Positions 1-8,482 of a stretch of 48,022 bases of DNA are shown here, piece by piece. The stretch covers positions 1-48,022 of the forward strand of contig BBMW01000006.1 of assembly GCA_000759755.1 (NCBI GenBank), given 5' to 3'. The DNA is from Citrobacter werkmanii NBRC 105721 (GTDB lineage Bacteria > Pseudomonadota > Gammaproteobacteria > Enterobacterales > Enterobacteriaceae). The position numbers and the translations under genes are program-made. The notes under the pieces were generated by a model that had not been told where the DNA came from, did no database searches, and worked only from the letters and a program-made list of their open reading frames with translations. How positions within the stretch are numbered: the first letter of the stretch is position 1; every line of letters begins with the position of its first letter.

Positions 1-83
1 ATTAATATATTAGACAGAATATTGGGATTTTCATACTCTTAAGGCTGGTCCTGTAGTAGCAAAATATTAAGCAAGGATTCCAA

Positions 84-1334
84 GTGAGTCGTACAACAAC
101 GGTCGATACCGCGCCGGCAAGCGATATTGACGAGAGCGTTACCCTGCCGGATGGTTTTATCAAACGCGGTACATCCCCTTTTATGCGCGTTACGCTGGCG
201 CTGTTTTCTGCCGGGCTGGCGACATTTGCCCTGCTCTATTGCGTGCAGCCCATACTGCCGGTGCTCTCGCACGAGTTTGGGGTTTCCCCTGCCAGCAGCA
301 GTATTTCGCTTTCCATCTCTACGGCAATGCTGGCCATCGGTTTACTGTTTACTGGCCCACTTTCCGATGCGATAGGTCGTAAGCCGGTAATGGTTACGGC
401 ACTGCTACTCGCCTCCTGCTGTACACTGCTCTCAACAATGATGACCAGCTGGCACGGGATTTTAATCATGCGCGCGCTGATCGGTCTGTCGCTGAGCGGC
501 GTGGCGGCGGTGGGGATGACCTATCTGAGTGAGGAAATTCATCCCAGCTTTGTGGCTTTCTCAATGGGTTTGTATATCAGTGGCAACTCAATTGGCGGTA
601 TGAGTGGTCGCTTGATCAGCGGCGTATTCACCGACTTTTTCAACTGGCGTATCGCGCTGGCGGCGATCGGCTGTTTTGCCCTCGCCTCCGCGCTGATGTT
701 CTGGAAAATTTTGCCAGAGTCCCGTCATTTCAGGCCCACGTCGCTGCGACCTAAATCATTGTTCATCAATTTCCGTTTGCACTGGCGCGACAGAGGGTTA
801 CCGCTACTGTTTGCGGAAGGTTTTTTGCTGATGGGGTCGTTTGTCACACTGTTTAATTACATCGGCTATCGCCTGATGCTCTCTCCGTGGGAACTCAGTC
901 AGGCTGTTGTCGGCCTGTTATCCGTGGCATATCTGACCGGGACCTGGAGTTCACCGAAAGCAGGCTCCATGACTACCCGCTATGGTCGCGGCCCGGTGAT
1001 GATCGTTTCAACCGGCGTGATGCTTTTTGGGCTATTGATGACCCTGTTTACCTCACTATGGCTGATCTTCGCCGGGATGCTGCTCTTTTCTGCCGGGTTC
1101 TTTGCCGCGCACTCTGTGGCAAGTAGTTGGATTGGACCACGAGCAAAACGCGCTAAAGGCCAGGCCTCTTCCCTGTATCTGTTCAGCTATTACCTGGGCT
1201 CCAGTATTGCCGGTACGCTGGGCGGTGTGTTCTGGCATAGCTACGGCTGGAACGGCGTGGGCGGATTTATCGCCCTAATGCTGGTGCTGGCGTTGCTGGT
1301 CGGTGCGCGTTTGCACCATCGTCTGCACGTTTAA
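84..1334 (+). CDS. ynfM: MFS transporter YnfM
   Basis: A 416-residue inner-membrane transporter of the major facilitator superfamily, close in length and sequence to E. coli YnfM (417 aa as I recall), a putative drug/arabinose-type efflux protein with no firmly known substrate. About twelve hydrophobic segments are visible after a polar N-terminus of roughly 34 residues. The MFS motif A lies at residues 91-100 (GPLSDAIGRK), between helices 2 and 3. The start is a GTG at 84, which matches the MSRTTTVD N-terminus of the family; AAGGA lies about 10 bases upstream. In E. coli a LysR regulator, YnfL, is divergent from this gene, but the window begins before it could be seen. Identity is confident; the substrate is unknown. 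Confidence 0.93.
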   Translation: MSRTTTVDTAPASDIDESVTLPDGFIKRGTSPFMRVTLALFSAGLATFALLYCVQPILPVLSHEFGVSPASSSISLSISTAMLAIGLLFTGPLSDAIGRKPVMVTALLLASCCTLLSTMMTSWHGILIMRALIGLSLSGVAAVGMTYLSEEIHPSFVAFSMGLYISGNSIGGMSGRLISGVFTDFFNWRIALAAIGCFALASALMFWKILPESRHFRPTSLRPKSLFINFRLHWRDRGLPLLFAEGFLLMGSFVTLFNYIGYRLMLSPWELSQAVVGLLSVAYLTGTWSSPKAGSMTTRYGRGPVMIVSTGVMLFGLLMTLFTSLWLIFAGMLLFSAGFFAAHSVASSWIGPRAKRAKGQASSLYLFSYYLGSSIAGTLGGVFWHSYGWNGVGGFIALMLVLALLVGARLHHRLHV

Positions 1335-1339
1335 TCAAG

Positions 1340-1359
1340 GATGCCCGGCTTCGGGCATC
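1340..1359. terminator. Hairpin between convergent ynfM and CPBP gene
   Basis: A perfect 8-bp stem (GATGCCCG/CGGGCATC) with loop GCTT lies just after the ynfM stop, between two convergent genes. Neither strand has a clear run of T after the stem, so it is a weak or atypical terminator candidate. Confidence 0.45.
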
Positions 1360-1364
1360 ATCAC

Positions 1365-2039
1365 TTATGAAGACGCTGCCATTTGCAGGACAATAACCGT
1401 CCCGTTCATCACGATATGCAGCGTCATCGGCATCAGCAGTCCGTTGCTTTTCAATCTGGCAAGGATTAAAACCTGCGACACAAGAAACAGCATCAGCAGC
1501 GTGCGCAGATCCACATACTGGGTATGCATCACGGCAAAAATGATCGATACCACGACTGACGACAGCCAGGTTTTATTATTGAACCAATACTGGAATGCGT
1601 TGAATAAACAGCCCCTGAAAACAATTTCTTCATAAACTGGCGCAAAAAATATCAGGGTCAGAGTGGATAACCACAGCGCGTAGTTGTTTAAAGATATCTG
1701 GCTGGTTACCCACGCTTCGGTTTGTCTGAGACCTATCAACCACGGCAAGATAAGCTGAATAAAAAGCAGGGCCGCAAATAAAATGCCAAACCAGCGGGCA
1801 TTGAAGATCCCTTTGCCCAGCCCCTCTCTTTTTCTGAAGAAGAAATAATACAGCGGAACCAATACGATAAATTCCAGCATAAACAACAGCGGGAAGAGTA
1901 ATCCTTTGGCGAGCAGCTCCTGGCTTGCGGGAAAAAACAACGGGGTAAACGTGAGGCCAAACATCAGCAAAAACATAGAAAAACAGCCAGCAACGGCTTT
2001 GGTCCGGGCGATATATTGGTTGTCGACATCCTGTGACAT
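1365..2039 (-). CDS. CPBP family intramembrane metalloprotease
   Basis: A 224-residue polytopic membrane protein of the CPBP (CAAX protease/bacteriocin-processing, ABI) family. The three family motifs are present: EExxxR at residues 137-142 (EEIVFR), the FxxxH-type motif ending in H172, and HxxxN at 208-212. These residues form the membrane-embedded metal site in this family, so it is probably catalytic. The substrate is unknown; bacterial members are often of unknown function or process peptides. The start at 2039 is chosen because AAGGAG sits 7 bases before that ATG; a longer start at 2054 lacks such a site. It is convergent with ynfM and runs in the same direction as the kinase/regulator pair upstream (2127-4327), with an 87-bp gap to the kinase stop. 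I do not know this gene from the E. coli K-12 version of the locus. Confidence 0.82.
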   Translation of the reverse strand: MSQDVDNQYIARTKAVAGCFSMFLLMFGLTFTPLFFPASQELLAKGLLFPLLFMLEFIVLVPLYYFFFRKREGLGKGIFNARWFGILFAALLFIQLILPWLIGLRQTEAWVTSQISLNNYALWLSTLTLIFFAPVYEEIVFRGCLFNAFQYWFNNKTWLSSVVVSIIFAVMHTQYVDLRTLLMLFLVSQVLILARLKSNGLLMPMTLHIVMNGTVIVLQMAASS

Positions 2040-2126
2040 ACAATCTCCTTGCACTTGTCGAGTATAAGATGATGAATTATCGATATATGATAAAAATTCT
2101 CATTATCACTGACAACCTACCAACAT

Positions 2127-3608
2127 TTACCCTATGTATGGCGAATCCGTCAGCGGCAGCCAAAAGCGGAAGCACGCGCCTGCCGTTGAATTAACCAGAT
2201 TGATATCGCCGCCATGCAGTTCAAGCATTCTTCGCACAATCAGCAATCCCAGACCGCCGCGCTGCTCACGGGGAGTTAACGCGGTTGGGCGCTGAAATAA
2301 CACTTCGCGTACCCCCATTTCCACGCCTGGGCCGCTGTCCTGCACTTCTGCTACCAGTCGGTCTTCATCACGCCAGATTTTTAGCCATACATCCCCCCCG
2401 TCAGGCGTATGGCGGATAGCATTATCCAGCAAATTCGTCACCACCCTTTCCATCATCGATAAATCGGCATTTACCAGTGGTAACGGCCCCATCACGTCAA
2501 GGTGTAACTGTAAATGGCGTGTGGCAACAGGTAGATCAAACTTCTGCGCCACATCCTGGATCAACTCGCCAAAAGCAAAACGTTCGCGCTGAGGTTTTAT
2601 GCCTCCGTGCTCCAGCCTCGCCAGCTCAAACAGTTGTTGTGACAGATGGCGAACCTTATGCCCCTGGCGCAACGCGATACTAAGATAATGCCTGTTTTCC
2701 TCTGGCGTTATCGTGTCGGCTTTCAGCGACAACATTTCCAGATACCCCAGCAGCGAGGTGAGCGGCGTGCGTAAATCATGAGATATATTGGCAATAAACT
2801 CTCTGCGCTGGCGATCGCTGTCAGCTAACAAATCCCACTGCTGCGCAATTTGCTGTGCCAGTTCAATAAACGCATTGTTCAACAACGCAATTTCATTACC
2901 CGGTGACGGTACGGGCTTTTTCTGCGCCAACTGCTTAATGACGCTAATACTGTCCTGCTCCATTTTGACCACCTGCGCGGTCAACCTTTTTACCGGATGC
3001 GTCACCCATCGCCACACCAACAAGCCCGCAATTCCGCCGGCTAATAAAACCAGAATTAACGTTCCTGCCACCGTGTTCAAGAGCGTTTTCTGCCAGGCGG
3101 TATTTGCCAGCATATGCAGATTTTCGCCCTGGAGAACAATGTACAGATAACCATGTAGTTGGCCGTTAAGCATCACTGGCGCCGCACTAAAGACCTTCTG
3201 CTGATCGCTGCGCGGATCATCGCCATACACTGGCAAAGCATCCGAATTTAGAAAACCCTGGATCGGCTGCACGGTAATTTTCTGGCGCTGAATATGCCCG
3301 GGCGGTGCGGCATCGGCGAGTATGTCACCTGCAGGTGAAACCAGATACAGTTCAACGCTTGGATTGAGCGTCATAAGGTGATTAAACAGTCCTTTTAACG
3401 TCTGTCGATTGATCTGCCCGCGGGTATCAATCAGAGCCTCACTTTTGACAATCTTGCTCGCCAGTTCCAGCGACAGCCTTTGCACCATGGCATCGCCATA
3501 TTTTTGACTATTACGCAGCTGGACAACGCTGACGGCTACCGCGCAAATCAACATAATCGCGGTAAATACCAGGGTCAGACGCTGGCTTAAAGACAGTCGA
3601 TAAATCAT
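2127..3608 (-). CDS. Sensor histidine kinase next to msrPQ
   Basis: A 493-residue membrane sensor kinase. Helix 1 spans about residues 11-31, a periplasmic domain about 32-176 and helix 2 about 177-199, followed by a HAMP region to about 260. The dimerisation/phosphoacceptor box has H277 (ISHDLRTP). The catalytic domain shows the N box at 391-397 (N392, N396), the G1 box DSGPG at 424-428 and the G2 box GGLGL at 451-455. The only cysteines are C22 in helix 1 and C479 near the C-terminus, so the periplasmic domain has none; it differs from the E. coli peroxide sensor HprS, which I recall using a periplasmic-side cysteine. It overlaps the regulator gene by 4 bases (ATGA), so the two are co-translated. 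It is divergent from msrPQ. The signal is unknown; control of msrPQ is inferred from position only. Confidence 0.88.
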   Translation of the reverse strand: MIYRLSLSQRLTLVFTAIMLICAVAVSVVQLRNSQKYGDAMVQRLSLELASKIVKSEALIDTRGQINRQTLKGLFNHLMTLNPSVELYLVSPAGDILADAAPPGHIQRQKITVQPIQGFLNSDALPVYGDDPRSDQQKVFSAAPVMLNGQLHGYLYIVLQGENLHMLANTAWQKTLLNTVAGTLILVLLAGGIAGLLVWRWVTHPVKRLTAQVVKMEQDSISVIKQLAQKKPVPSPGNEIALLNNAFIELAQQIAQQWDLLADSDRQRREFIANISHDLRTPLTSLLGYLEMLSLKADTITPEENRHYLSIALRQGHKVRHLSQQLFELARLEHGGIKPQRERFAFGELIQDVAQKFDLPVATRHLQLHLDVMGPLPLVNADLSMMERVVTNLLDNAIRHTPDGGDVWLKIWRDEDRLVAEVQDSGPGVEMGVREVLFQRPTALTPREQRGGLGLLIVRRMLELHGGDINLVNSTAGACFRFWLPLTDSPYIG

Positions 3609-4327
3609 GACTGATGCTCCGCGTTATTCGCTGTAAGCTTATAGCCTCGTCCCCAAACGGTAAGAATAATTTCCGGCTCAGCAGCATCTTTTTCAATCTT
3701 GGTCCGCAGACGATTAATATGGCTGTTCACCGTATGCTCATACCCTTCGTGCTGGTAGCCCCACACATGATCTAACAGCGCCTGACGCGAAAAAACCTCG
3801 CCAGGATGACGAGCGAAAAAATAGAGCAGATCGAACTCACGGGGCGTCAAATCGATTGATTTGCCATGCTGGCGGACTTCACGGGCTAAGGGATCAATCT
3901 CCAAACCATGGATGTTAATGAGCCCCGCTTCCACACGCAGATTCTGGCTCATCGCCTCCTGACGGCGAAACAACGCCTTCACACGGGCCATCAGTTCCAG
4001 TATGGAGAAAGGTTTGGCTAAATAATCATCGGCTCCCATCTCCAGCCCCAGAACGCGATGAGTTTCACTGGTACGGGCGCTAATAATGATGACGGGTAAA
4101 TAGAAACTCATTTGACGAATGCGACGACATATTTCCAGACCATCGATACCCGGCAGCATTAAATCGAGGATAACCGCATCCCAGACATGTTTTTCCAGTT
4201 GTTCAAGCGCGCGCGTTCCATCCGCCTCATGGATAATTTCGTATCCCTCATCCTTCAGGCTAAGCTGCAAAAGTGAGGCAATATCGCTGTCATCTTCCAC
4301 CAAAAATATCTTTTTTGCGCCGGCCAT
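3605..4327 (-). CDS. OmpR-family response regulator next to msrPQ
   Basis: A 240-residue response regulator. The receiver domain covers about residues 5-118 with acidic pocket E11-D12-D13, phosphoacceptor D55 (ILDLMLPG), S83 and K105 (AKPFS). A winged-helix DNA-binding domain occupies about residues 140-235, with the typical LTPREFDLL and VWGRGYKL segments. The start at 4327 is chosen because AGGAGAGG precedes it at normal spacing; a start at 4372 adds 15 residues not expected for the family. The first gene of a two-gene operon with the kinase. The sequence is not that of E. coli HprR, which controls msrPQ there; this is a different OmpR-type regulator. The divergent 188-bp gap to msrP carries a tandem repeat that could be its binding site. 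Confidence 0.9.
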   Translation of the reverse strand: MAGAKKIFLVEDDSDIASLLQLSLKDEGYEIIHEADGTRALEQLEKHVWDAVILDLMLPGIDGLEICRRIRQMSFYLPVIIISARTSETHRVLGLEMGADDYLAKPFSILELMARVKALFRRQEAMSQNLRVEAGLINIHGLEIDPLAREVRQHGKSIDLTPREFDLLYFFARHPGEVFSRQALLDHVWGYQHEGYEHTVNSHINRLRTKIEKDAAEPEIILTVWGRGYKLTANNAEHQS

Positions 4328-4414
4328 CAGTGTCCTCTCCTTCTCATCGTTGTGAAAGCTTACCTCAGGCAAGGGGCGGAAGTTATCACAAAATTTTTAA
4401 CTTTTCGTGAGGAT

Positions 4415-4436
4415 CCTGGGATACGCCTGGATACAG
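4415..4436. promoter_or_regulatory. Tandem 11-bp repeat between regulator and msrP
   Basis: Two near-identical units, CCTGGGATACG (4415-4425) and CCTGGATACAG (4426-4436), follow each other at one helical turn. A TATAGA-like -10 (4445-4450) lies just downstream for msrP, which would place the repeats over the -35 region. OmpR-family regulators usually bind 11-bp-spaced direct repeats, so this is a candidate operator for the adjacent regulator. Function is inferred. Confidence 0.4.
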
Positions 4437-4515
4437 GATGTCGTTATAGAAAGTCAGGCATCAACAGGGAAACGTCGCTTTGTTTTCCTTAACATGAAAA
4501 TAAAAAGGAACAGTT

Positions 4516-5520
4516 ATGCAGAAAAAACGTCCACTTCGGGAAGCTGATGTTACCGCCGAATCAGTTTTTTTTATGCAAAGACGACAGATCCTCAAAGCGC
4601 TTGGGATAGGCGCTGCAGTCGCTTCTCTCTCCTCCCCGACACAGGCGAATCTACTGAATTGGTTTAAGGGCAACGATCGAGCGCCTGCACCGGCGGGGAA
4701 ACCGCTCGAGTTCATAAAACCGGATGCCTGGCAAAGCTCACTACCCCTGACGCCGGAAGACAAGGTAACGGGCTATAACAATTTCTATGAATTTGGTCTG
4801 GATAAGGCCGATCCTGCCGCCAATGCCGGTAGCCTGAAAACCGATCCCTGGACATTAACCATCAGCGGTGAGGTGAACAAATCCTTAACGTTGGATCATG
4901 ATGCGCTGACCACACGTTTTCCGTTAGAAGAACGTATTTACCGGATGCGTTGCGTTGAAGCGTGGTCGATGGTTGTGCCGTGGATTGGCTTTCCCTTACA
5001 TAAATTATTGGCGCAGGTTGAACCCACCAGCGACGCCAGGTATGTCGCGTTTGAAACACGTTACGCCCCCGATGAAATGCCCGGTCAGAAAGATCGCTTC
5101 ATTGGTGGCGGCTTGAAATACCCCTATGTTGAAGGTTTGCGTTTGGATGAGGCCATGCACCCTCTTACCCTTCTGACCGTGGGCGTGTATGGCAAAGCGT
5201 TGCCGCCGCAAAACGGGGCGCCGATACGCCTGACGGTCCCCTGGAAATATGGCTTCAAGGGTATTAAATCGATTGTCAGTATCAAGCTGACACGTGAGCG
5301 CCCGCCGACGACCTGGAATATGTCAGCGCCGAACGAATACGGTTTTTACGCCAATGTTAATCCGCATGTCGATCATCCTCGGTGGTCTCAGGCGACAGAA
5401 CGTTTTATCGGTTCCGGTGGGATTCTCGATGTACAACGCCAGCCGACGTTGCTTTTTAACGGTTACGCCAGGGAGGTGGCTTCTTTATATCGGGGTATGG
5501 ATCTACGGGAGAACTTTTAA
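4516..5520 (+). CDS. msrP: Periplasmic methionine sulfoxide reductase catalytic subunit MsrP
   Basis: A 334-residue molybdoenzyme that reduces methionine sulfoxide in oxidised periplasmic proteins, receiving electrons from the haem protein MsrQ. The N-terminus carries a twin-arginine signal (R22-R23 in RRQILKALG) followed by a hydrophobic stretch. The molybdenum-ligating cysteine is C146 in the segment [10 protein letters not shown], matching C146 of the E. coli precursor as I remember it. The length equals the E. coli protein and similarity runs end to end. AAGGA precedes the ATG. It is the first gene of msrP-msrQ-(M32 peptidase) and is divergent from a two-component system. In E. coli msrPQ sits with hprRS at a different locus, so this placement is different; whether another copy exists cannot be told from this window. 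Confidence 0.93.
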   Translation: MQKKRPLREADVTAESVFFMQRRQILKALGIGAAVASLSSPTQANLLNWFKGNDRAPAPAGKPLEFIKPDAWQSSLPLTPEDKVTGYNNFYEFGLDKADPAANAGSLKTDPWTLTISGEVNKSLTLDHDALTTRFPLEERIYRMRCVEAWSMVVPWIGFPLHKLLAQVEPTSDARYVAFETRYAPDEMPGQKDRFIGGGLKYPYVEGLRLDEAMHPLTLLTVGVYGKALPPQNGAPIRLTVPWKYGFKGIKSIVSIKLTRERPPTTWNMSAPNEYGFYANVNPHVDHPRWSQATERFIGSGGILDVQRQPTLLFNGYAREVASLYRGMDLRENF

Positions 5521-6147
5521 GTGAGATTAACGGCAAAGCAGATAACCGGCCTGAAAGTGCTACTGCATCTCGCCGGTTTTTTACCCCTGCTATGGCTCTT
5601 CTGGGCAGTGCAACAGGGTGCGTTGGGCGCCGATCCCGGGAAAGACATTCAGCATTTTACCGGCATTACTGCGCTAAAATTCTTGCTTGCTACCCTGCTG
5701 GTATCGCCGCTCGCACGCTATGCAAAGCAGCCTTTGCTGTTTCGTACCCGACGGTTGTTAGGATTATGGTGTTTTGCCTGGGCCACACTGCATCTGACCA
5801 GCTATGCGCTATTGGAGCTGGGTATACAAAATTTGGGATTATTGGGGCGAGAGCTGGTTTTACGGCCATGGCTCACGCTGGGCATGACGGGTTGGGTTAT
5901 CTTACTCCTGCTGACGCTGACCTCCACGCAGGCCGCACAGCGTAAAATGGGCAAACGCTGGCAAACGTTGCACAATTACGTCTACCTGACTGCCATTTTA
6001 CTCCCGGTTCATTACCTATGGTCGGTCAAAGTGTTGTCACCGTCCCCTATTATCTACGCCTCCTGTTTTATTGTGCTGCTGGTATTTCGCTATAAAAAGT
6101 TGTTACGCAAAAGCGAATACAAAGGTGTGTTTATGAAAAGTGAATGA
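5521..6147 (+). CDS. msrQ: Haem-binding electron-transfer subunit MsrQ
   Basis: A 208-residue inner-membrane protein with about six hydrophobic helices, of the ferric reductase-like transmembrane family. It passes electrons from the quinone pool or a flavin reductase to MsrP. Histidines in helices (for example in WATLHLTSY and LPVHYLW) are the probable haem ligands. It begins with GTG directly after the msrP stop codon, so translation is coupled. The length is close to E. coli MsrQ (211 aa as I recall). Its stop TGA overlaps an upstream in-frame ATG of the next gene. Confidence 0.92.
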   Translation: MRLTAKQITGLKVLLHLAGFLPLLWLFWAVQQGALGADPGKDIQHFTGITALKFLLATLLVSPLARYAKQPLLFRTRRLLGLWCFAWATLHLTSYALLELGIQNLGLLGRELVLRPWLTLGMTGWVILLLLTLTSTQAAQRKMGKRWQTLHNYVYLTAILLPVHYLWSVKVLSPSPIIYASCFIVLLVFRYKKLLRKSEYKGVFMKSE

Positions 6148-6194
6148 ATCACGGTAAACTTCTTACCCACACCAAAACAGAACGAGAACAAAAA

Positions 6195-7682
6195 ATGAGT
6201 AACAATGATAATTACCATCAACTCACCCGCACGTTCCAGCGCCTCTCTCGCTTCTCTCACCTTTCGGCTATCGCCAGTTGGGACATGTTCACCATGATGC
6301 CGCCGGGCGGCAGTAAAGCTCGCGGCGAAGCGTTGGCTGAACTAAGCGTGCTTGAACATCAGCTGTTAACCGACCCGAAGGTAGCCACGTGGATCGCCGC
6401 AGCAAAACAGGAAGATCTTAACGATGTTGAGCAAGCGAATTTGCGCGAAATGTCGCGACTGCATCACCAGGCATCCCTGCTGCCTGAATCACTGGTAGAA
6501 GCAAAGTCGCTGGCGGGCAGTCGCTGTGAGCATGCCTGGCGCAGCCAGAGACCCGCGAACGATTGGGAAGGATTCTCCGAGAACCTGAAAGAAGTCGTGA
6601 AGTACAGCCGCGAAGAAGCCCGACTGCGTGCAGACGCTAAAGGCTGTTCACCTTATGACGCGCTACTGGACATCTTTGAACCAGGAATGACCAGCGCCCA
6701 ACTGGATGTCCTGTTTGCGGACGTGAAAAGCTGGCTGCCCGATCTACTCACCAGGGCAGTGGCAAAACAGTCTCAGCAAACGCTTATCGCCCCGGTTGGC
6801 CCCTTCCCGAAGGCTGTCCAGCGAGAGCTGGGTCTGGAAACGATGGCGCAGTTAGGATTCGACTTTACGGCTGGCCGACTGGATATCAGCGCACACCCCT
6901 TCTGTGGCGGCGTACCGGAAGATGTGCGCATTACTACCCGCTATGACGAAAATGAACTCCTCAGCGCGCTGTTTGGCGTGATTCATGAAACCGGTCATGC
7001 CCGCTATGAGCAAAACCTGCCGCGTAACTGGTCAGGACAACCTATCGCTCTGGCACGCTCAACAGCCATTCATGAGTCGCAAAGTCTGTTCTTTGAGATG
7101 CAATTGGGGCGCAGTAAAGCATTCCTGACGCGACTCATTCCGGCGGTGACGCGTCATTTTGGCGATCAGGCTGCGTTTGAAGAGAGCAATTTTATCGCCT
7201 GGAACCAGCAGGTAAAACCCGGTTTTATCCGCGTTGACGCCGACGAGGTGAGCTATCCGGCTCACGTGATCCTGCGTTATGAAATCGAGCGAGCATTAAT
7301 TAACGGCGACATTGAAGTGGATGACATTCCGGCATTGTGGAATGAGAAGATGCAGGCCTGGCTTGGACTGTCAACGGTGGGGGATTATCGCAATGGCTGT
7401 ATGCAGGATATTCACTGGACCGACGGCGGCTTTGGCTACTTCCCGTCTTACACTTTAGGCGCTGTGTATGCGGCGCAATTGTTCAGCGCAGCTCACCGCG
7501 CATTGCCCGATCTGAACCAGCACATTGCGCAAGGAGAGTTTAGCGCCCTCTTTGAATGGCTACGCCAGAATATCTGGCAGCATGGCAGTCGTTTTACCAC
7601 GGAACAACTCATTACCCAGGCCACCGGAGAGCCGCTCAGCAGCCGCTATTTCCGCGCTCACCTGGAAGCCCGTTATTTGTAA
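6195..7682 (+). CDS. M32 family carboxypeptidase (Taq type)
   Basis: A 495-residue metallocarboxypeptidase of family M32, which removes C-terminal residues one at a time with wide specificity. The zinc motif HEXXH is HETGH at residues 264-268 (GVIHETGHARYE), and the conserved tail region TDGGFGYFPSYTLG is present. No signal peptide, so it should be cytoplasmic. The start at 6195 (MSNNDNYHQL) matches the family N-terminus; an ATG at 6144 overlapping the msrQ stop would add 17 residues and would be translationally coupled, so it cannot be excluded. It lies 47 bases after msrQ (or overlaps it) and is probably part of the same transcript. The link with methionine sulfoxide repair is positional only. 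Confidence 0.9.
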   Translation: MSNNDNYHQLTRTFQRLSRFSHLSAIASWDMFTMMPPGGSKARGEALAELSVLEHQLLTDPKVATWIAAAKQEDLNDVEQANLREMSRLHHQASLLPESLVEAKSLAGSRCEHAWRSQRPANDWEGFSENLKEVVKYSREEARLRADAKGCSPYDALLDIFEPGMTSAQLDVLFADVKSWLPDLLTRAVAKQSQQTLIAPVGPFPKAVQRELGLETMAQLGFDFTAGRLDISAHPFCGGVPEDVRITTRYDENELLSALFGVIHETGHARYEQNLPRNWSGQPIALARSTAIHESQSLFFEMQLGRSKAFLTRLIPAVTRHFGDQAAFEESNFIAWNQQVKPGFIRVDADEVSYPAHVILRYEIERALINGDIEVDDIPALWNEKMQAWLGLSTVGDYRNGCMQDIHWTDGGFGYFPSYTLGAVYAAQLFSAAHRALPDLNQHIAQGEFSALFEWLRQNIWQHGSRFTTEQLITQATGEPLSSRYFRAHLEARYL

Positions 7683-7689
7683 TCTCCTA

Positions 7690-7738
7690 CCGTGAGTCAT
7701 TGTACATATCGTTACACGCCGATACCAATGACTCACGG
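7690..7738. promoter_or_regulatory. RstA box inside a 13-bp inverted repeat, upstream of asr
   Basis: The RstA recognition sequence TACATNTNGTTACA is matched perfectly at 7703-7716. It sits in the loop of a perfect 13-bp inverted repeat: CCGTGAGTCATTG at 7690-7702 and its reverse complement at 7726-7738. RstA activates asr at low pH in E. coli through such a box. The repeat begins 8 bases after the M32 gene stop, so it might also form the 3' end hairpin of that transcript, although no T run follows. Confidence 0.8.
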
Positions 7739-7758
7739 AAGCCCAGTAATTACAGCGA

Positions 7759-7790
7759 TATAGTTATTTCAACGGCCCCGCAGTGGGGTT
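7759..7790 (+). promoter_or_regulatory. asr -10 element and leader hairpin
   Basis: TATAGT at 7759-7764 is a good -10, about 42 bases after the RstA box. A short GC hairpin (CCCC 7776-7779, GGGG 7785-7788) lies in the leader just before asr, as in E. coli asr from memory. Transcription start not determined. Confidence 0.5.
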
Positions 7791-7819
7791 GAATGAAAAA
7801 CCAAATCGAGGGTATGAGA

Positions 7820-8212
7820 ATGAAAAAAGTATTAGCTCTGGTTGTTGCCGCTGCTATGGGTCTGTCTTCTGCTGCATTTGCTGCTGAAACAACTGCTACC
7901 ACCGCGCCAACTGCTGCAACGACGAAAGCGGCCCCGGCGAAAACCACGCATCATAAAAAACAGCACAAAACTGCGACGCAGAAAGCGCCAGAACAGAAAG
8001 CTCAGGCTGTTAAAAAACACACCAAAAAAGCAGCAACTAAACCGGCTGTAGAACAAAAAGCGCCAGCACAGAAAGCTCAGGCGGCGAAAAAGCACACCAA
8101 AAAAGCAGCAACCAAACCTGCTGCAGAACAAAAAGCTCAGGCCGCTAAAAAACACACCAAAAAAACCGTAAAACACGACTCCGCGAAACCAGCCGCTCAG
8201 CCTGCTGCATAA
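7820..8212 (+). CDS. asr: Acid shock protein Asr
   Basis: A 130-residue periplasmic, lysine- and alanine-rich acid-shock protein with an N-terminal signal peptide ending near AAFAAE (residue about 21). The mature part is built of repeats around [19 protein letters not shown], seen about three times, which makes it strongly basic. The start at 7820 ([14 protein letters not shown]) matches E. coli Asr; an upstream in-frame ATG at 7793 would add nine residues before the signal and is unlikely. E. coli Asr is about 102 aa as I recall, so this copy carries extra repeat units. It protects against acid, is processed, and is controlled by RstA and possibly PhoB. An RstA box lies upstream. Confidence 0.93.
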   Translation: MKKVLALVVAAAMGLSSAAFAAETTATTAPTAATTKAAPAKTTHHKKQHKTATQKAPEQKAQAVKKHTKKAATKPAVEQKAPAQKAQAAKKHTKKAATKPAAEQKAQAAKKHTKKTVKHDSAKPAAQPAA

Positions 8213-8298
8213 CACACCTGTAGTCACTATGGCGCCCCCCACGCCGTAGCATACGGCGCTAAATCATCCAGATTTGGCGCCGCCTTTCGGAGGGTAAA

Positions 8299-8382
8299 AT
8301 GGTGTCACATTACCGCTTTGAGTTCATTCTTACGGCCCTGATTATTTGTGCCCTCATCGCCATGCATTTTTATCTTTCCTGA
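8299..8382 (+). CDS. ydgU: Small membrane protein YdgU
   Basis: A 27-residue protein with one hydrophobic helix, starting MVSHYRFEFIL and ending in HFYLS. It resembles E. coli YdgU, also 27 aa and in the same position between asr and ydgD. GGAGGG at 8289-8294 lies 4 bases before the ATG, a strong ribosome binding site for so short a gene. Function unknown; possible co-transcription with asr. Confidence 0.85.
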   Translation: MVSHYRFEFILTALIICALIAMHFYLS

Positions 8383-8482
8383 GTGTAGTTATCTGATTTT
8401 ACTCCCACTTTCCCGCCGTCCCGTCTATAGTATTAACTGAGGGTTTGCTGTTAAAAATCATAATTCCCCACCAGAGTGTGAT

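Noticed and set aside
1-83. Possible gene end or regulator upstream of ynfM
   Set aside because: Only 83 bases are visible; they are AT-rich and look like the ynfM promoter side, with no readable frame.
1303-1635. 110-codon + strand frame over the CPBP gene
   Set aside because: It lies antisense to the CPBP gene, whose motifs and ribosome site are convincing; its own protein has no recognisable features.
7832-8242. 136-codon minus-strand frame over asr
   Set aside because: It is the low-complexity complement of the Lys/Ala repeats, rich in Phe/Ser/Cys, and is an artefact of repeat composition.
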